Shown: positions 61,939-64,000 of the stretch, one piece after another
Position numbering within the stretch: the stretch's first letter is position 1
How the letters are laid out: each line of letters opens with the position of its first letter
NCBI RefSeq assembly: GCF_040784935.1
Contig: NZ_CP160680.1
Location: 6,367,802-6,431,801 of the forward strand
Reading direction: 5' to 3'
DNA length: 64,000 bases
Source of the DNA: Lewinella sp. LCG006
GTDB lineage: Bacteria; Bacteroidota; Bacteroidia; Chitinophagales; Saprospiraceae
The notes under the pieces: model-generated
The model's database searches: none
What the model was told of the DNA's origin: nothing
Seen by the model: the letters and a program-made list of their open reading frames with translations, nothing else
Position numbers and translations under genes: made by a program

Positions 61939-63918
61939 ATGATCAAGCACCTCTCTTTCCTCAGCCTTCTGGTATTTTTATTAGCCGCATGTTCGTACAC
62001 CATGAAAATCCAGGATGGTGAAATGGCGGTCGACCGCAAACAATACGCCGTGGCTGTAACAATGCTAAAAAAAGAATACAGCAAGGCAGATACCCGGGTA
62101 GAGAAAGGCAAAATTGCCTACTTGCTGGGCACCGCTTATGATGGTCTTAATCAAGGCGCTGATGCCATCAGTTGGTACAAAACGGCTTATGACAATCAGT
62201 ACGGGATGGACGCTTTGCGCAATTACGCCCAAGCCTTAAAGCAAGCTGGTGAATATCGGGAAGCTGCACAGGTCTACAAAGAACTGGGCTTGGAGATTGG
62301 CAGCCCTTATGAATACCGCAAAGAGATTAGAGCTTGTGAAACCGCCGCCGAATGGAGTGAAGAACAACGGAACGAATTTGAAGTAGAGGCACTGCCCTCC
62401 AATTCATCCGCCTCTGACTACGCGCCTGTCCTTTACGGACAAGAAGAATTGATTATCACCTCAGACCGGGCTGCTGCTACGGGTGATGAAAGCTACAACT
62501 GGACGGGAGAAGCCTTTAGCGATTTTTTTGTGGTCAACCTGGCCAGCAATACCGTTGAGCCCTTGCAATTGGGGCTGAATACGGAAGACAATGAGGGAAC
62601 GCTGAGTTTCAACAAGGACCAAAGTCAAGTATTTTTCACGCGTTGTAATGCTCCTAAAGGCGAAGATGCTTTCTGTAAGATCATGGTGAGTAACAAAATC
62701 ACCGATGGCGCTTACGGACCAGCTACACCTCTCCCCTTCCAGGAAGCAGGCGTCAATTATATGCACCCCGCCATGGGGCCTGATGGAAAAACCTTGTATT
62801 TCAGCTCCAACCACCCTGATGGCTGGGGCGGTTTCGATATCTATTCAACTGTATTTGAAAACGGCCAATGGAGTGAACCTAAAATCCTCAGTCGCTCTGT
62901 AAACACCGAAGCCGACGAGCAGTTTCCTACGTTTGATCAGGACACGATGTATTTTGCCTCTTCCGGACATACCGGCATGGGCGGCTTGGATGTTTTCAGA
63001 ACCTACCCCCTGGCATCCGGCAATTGGGCACCTCCGATCAATCTGAAGACGCCCATTAACTCCGGAGGGGATGATTTTGGTTTTGTGATTGATCGCCGTA
63101 CGAAAACCAACCAGGGAGATGTTGTCGCTACGGGCTATTTCACCTCCCGACGAGGAGAGATGGGCGGCGATGATATTTACAGGTTTACCCAAAAAGTACT
63201 GCCGCCGGAACCGGAGCCAGATACGAGTGTGCCGATTGTCTACAAAAACACCTTGGATGTTTACGTAGTAGAAAAAATCTACCAAGACCCCAGCAACCCT
63301 AATAGTAGTGTGCTAGGTAAAAAACCACTCCCTGGTGCTAGCTTGAAAATTCAGCTTGGGCGGGAAGAACGGACGGTAGAAGTAAATGAAGAAGGCAAAA
63401 TCAGCCTCAACATTCAAGACAATTCCCTCTACGCTTTCTTTGCCAGCAAAGCCGGTTACCTCAACAACGACGGTAAATTCAGTAGCATCGGCTTACCGGA
63501 AGATCCCCGCAACCCCGAGCAATTGTACGAAGTAGAGATCGTACTGGAAAAAATCTTCCTCAATCGGGAGATTGTCCTGGAGAATATCTACTACGATTTT
63601 GACGAGTCCTTCATCCGCGAAGATGCCAAACCTACCCTCGATGCCCTCGCAGATATCTTGGAGAAAAACCCGGCAATACGTATCCAATTAGGTAGCCATA
63701 CCGACTGCCGTGGTGGTGACCAGTACAACGAATCCTTGAGCCAGCGCCGGGCACAAGCTGCTGTTGACTACCTGATCAATCAAAAAAGCATTGACGCGAG
63801 CCGATTGGCGGCCTTAGGTTATGGCGAAAGCCAGCCGGCCAATGACTGCCTGTGTAGCCGCTGTAGCGAGGACGATCACCAGGAGAATCGGCGGACGACT
63901 TTTAAGATATTGGAGTAA
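61939..63918 (+). CDS. OmpA-family TPR/PD40 lipoprotein (PorE-like)
   Basis: 659 residues. A lipoprotein signal (lipobox LLAAC, Cys about 18) leads into TPR-like helices (about 25-125). PD40 propeller repeats follow (about 145-390, with LYFSSNHPDGWGGFDIYS and YFASSGHTGMGGLDVFR), then a carboxypeptidase-regulatory-like beta domain (about 415-520). The C-terminal OmpA domain (NIYYDFDESFIREDAKPTLDALADILEKNPAIRIQLGSHTDCRGGDQYNESLSQRRAQAAVDYL) would bind peptidoglycan. This is the full PorE-type architecture seen truncated at 1-1201. It probably links outer-membrane T9SS or gliding components to the wall. Confidence 0.9.
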   Translation: MIKHLSFLSLLVFLLAACSYTMKIQDGEMAVDRKQYAVAVTMLKKEYSKADTRVEKGKIAYLLGTAYDGLNQGADAISWYKTAYDNQYGMDALRNYAQALKQAGEYREAAQVYKELGLEIGSPYEYRKEIRACETAAEWSEEQRNEFEVEALPSNSSASDYAPVLYGQEELIITSDRAAATGDESYNWTGEAFSDFFVVNLASNTVEPLQLGLNTEDNEGTLSFNKDQSQVFFTRCNAPKGEDAFCKIMVSNKITDGAYGPATPLPFQEAGVNYMHPAMGPDGKTLYFSSNHPDGWGGFDIYSTVFENGQWSEPKILSRSVNTEADEQFPTFDQDTMYFASSGHTGMGGLDVFRTYPLASGNWAPPINLKTPINSGGDDFGFVIDRRTKTNQGDVVATGYFTSRRGEMGGDDIYRFTQKVLPPEPEPDTSVPIVYKNTLDVYVVEKIYQDPSNPNSSVLGKKPLPGASLKIQLGREERTVEVNEEGKISLNIQDNSLYAFFASKAGYLNNDGKFSSIGLPEDPRNPEQLYEVEIVLEKIFLNREIVLENIYYDFDESFIREDAKPTLDALADILEKNPAIRIQLGSHTDCRGGDQYNESLSQRRAQAAVDYLINQKSIDASRLAALGYGESQPANDCLCSRCSEDDHQENRRTTFKILE

Positions 63919-64000
63919 TATGTGAGCTTGGGGTAAAACATCAAAATACGGTAATTACCTACCCCAATCTCACGGTACTTGGTATTGGGTACTTGGTACT

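Overview
The window comes from a Bacteroidota chromosome, most likely a Saprospiria/Lewinella-like bacterium. The evidence is a PorP/SprF outer-membrane protein next to a TPR/PD40 (PorE-type) gene, a protein with a type IX secretion type B C-terminal sorting domain, a fused SecDF, several TANNTTTG-type -7 promoter boxes, and Bacteroidota-style IS elements. The assignment is from gene content only; no 16S or marker search was possible.

The left part (1-23.3 kb) and the right edge (about 56.3-64 kb) are ordinary chromosome with balanced base composition. On the left are T9SS-associated outer-membrane genes, tilS, an aspartate kinase, an IS4-family insertion with a clean target duplication, a sodium-pumping decarboxylase operon (oadGAB), an AlkD-like gene, rarA, etfBA, a T9SS-secreted protein, two tandem arginyltransferase-like genes, a lone E2 acyltransferase domain and a D-2-hydroxyacid dehydrogenase. 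On the right are a small-molecule kinase, an inositol-phosphatase-family enzyme, secDF and an OmpA/PD40 lipoprotein.

The middle (23.8-48.2 kb, possibly to 56.1 kb) is an AT-rich accessory region that I interpret as an integron gene-cassette array without a visible integrase. The key evidence is internal. Each of four cassettes (starting at 23781, 26338, 35605 and 45278) begins with a GTT-type core whose first 10 bases recur as an exact inverted copy at the R'' side of the hairpin that ends the same cassette. A fifth cassette (start 28389) shows the same 10-base match once a group II intron is removed from its attC, and a sixth (start 31664) matches over 7 bases. All cassette genes lie on the plus strand. 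They encode a membrane AraC-type regulator with two secreted proteins (one a likely zinc protease), a coiled-coil/pentapeptide-repeat membrane protein, a DUF2971 protein, a beta-barrel-like protein with a small partner, a cupin-like protein with a two-TM protein, and small membrane and TPR-like proteins.

The attC sites are targets for mobile DNA. A group II intron sits precisely inside attC3 on the bottom strand at TTTGT^TCGC, as group IIC-attC introns do. IS91-like elements (tyrosine recombinase plus HUH transposase) end next to GAAC tetranucleotides in the cassette cores. An IS4-family element has split attC4. 3' fragments of two further, diverged introns lie at 48161 and 56110, suggesting that the array was once longer. 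A second IS91-like copy is itself broken by two short palindromic elements and by another IS4-family element placed inside one of them; an IS3-family element lies just upstream.

Between 48.5 and 56.1 kb lie a TPR histidine kinase and LytTR regulator pair, a receiver-domain relic, two MopE/EF-hand-like lipoproteins, an alpha/beta hydrolase, and an HMA-AraC regulator next to an HMA-MauE-like membrane protein.
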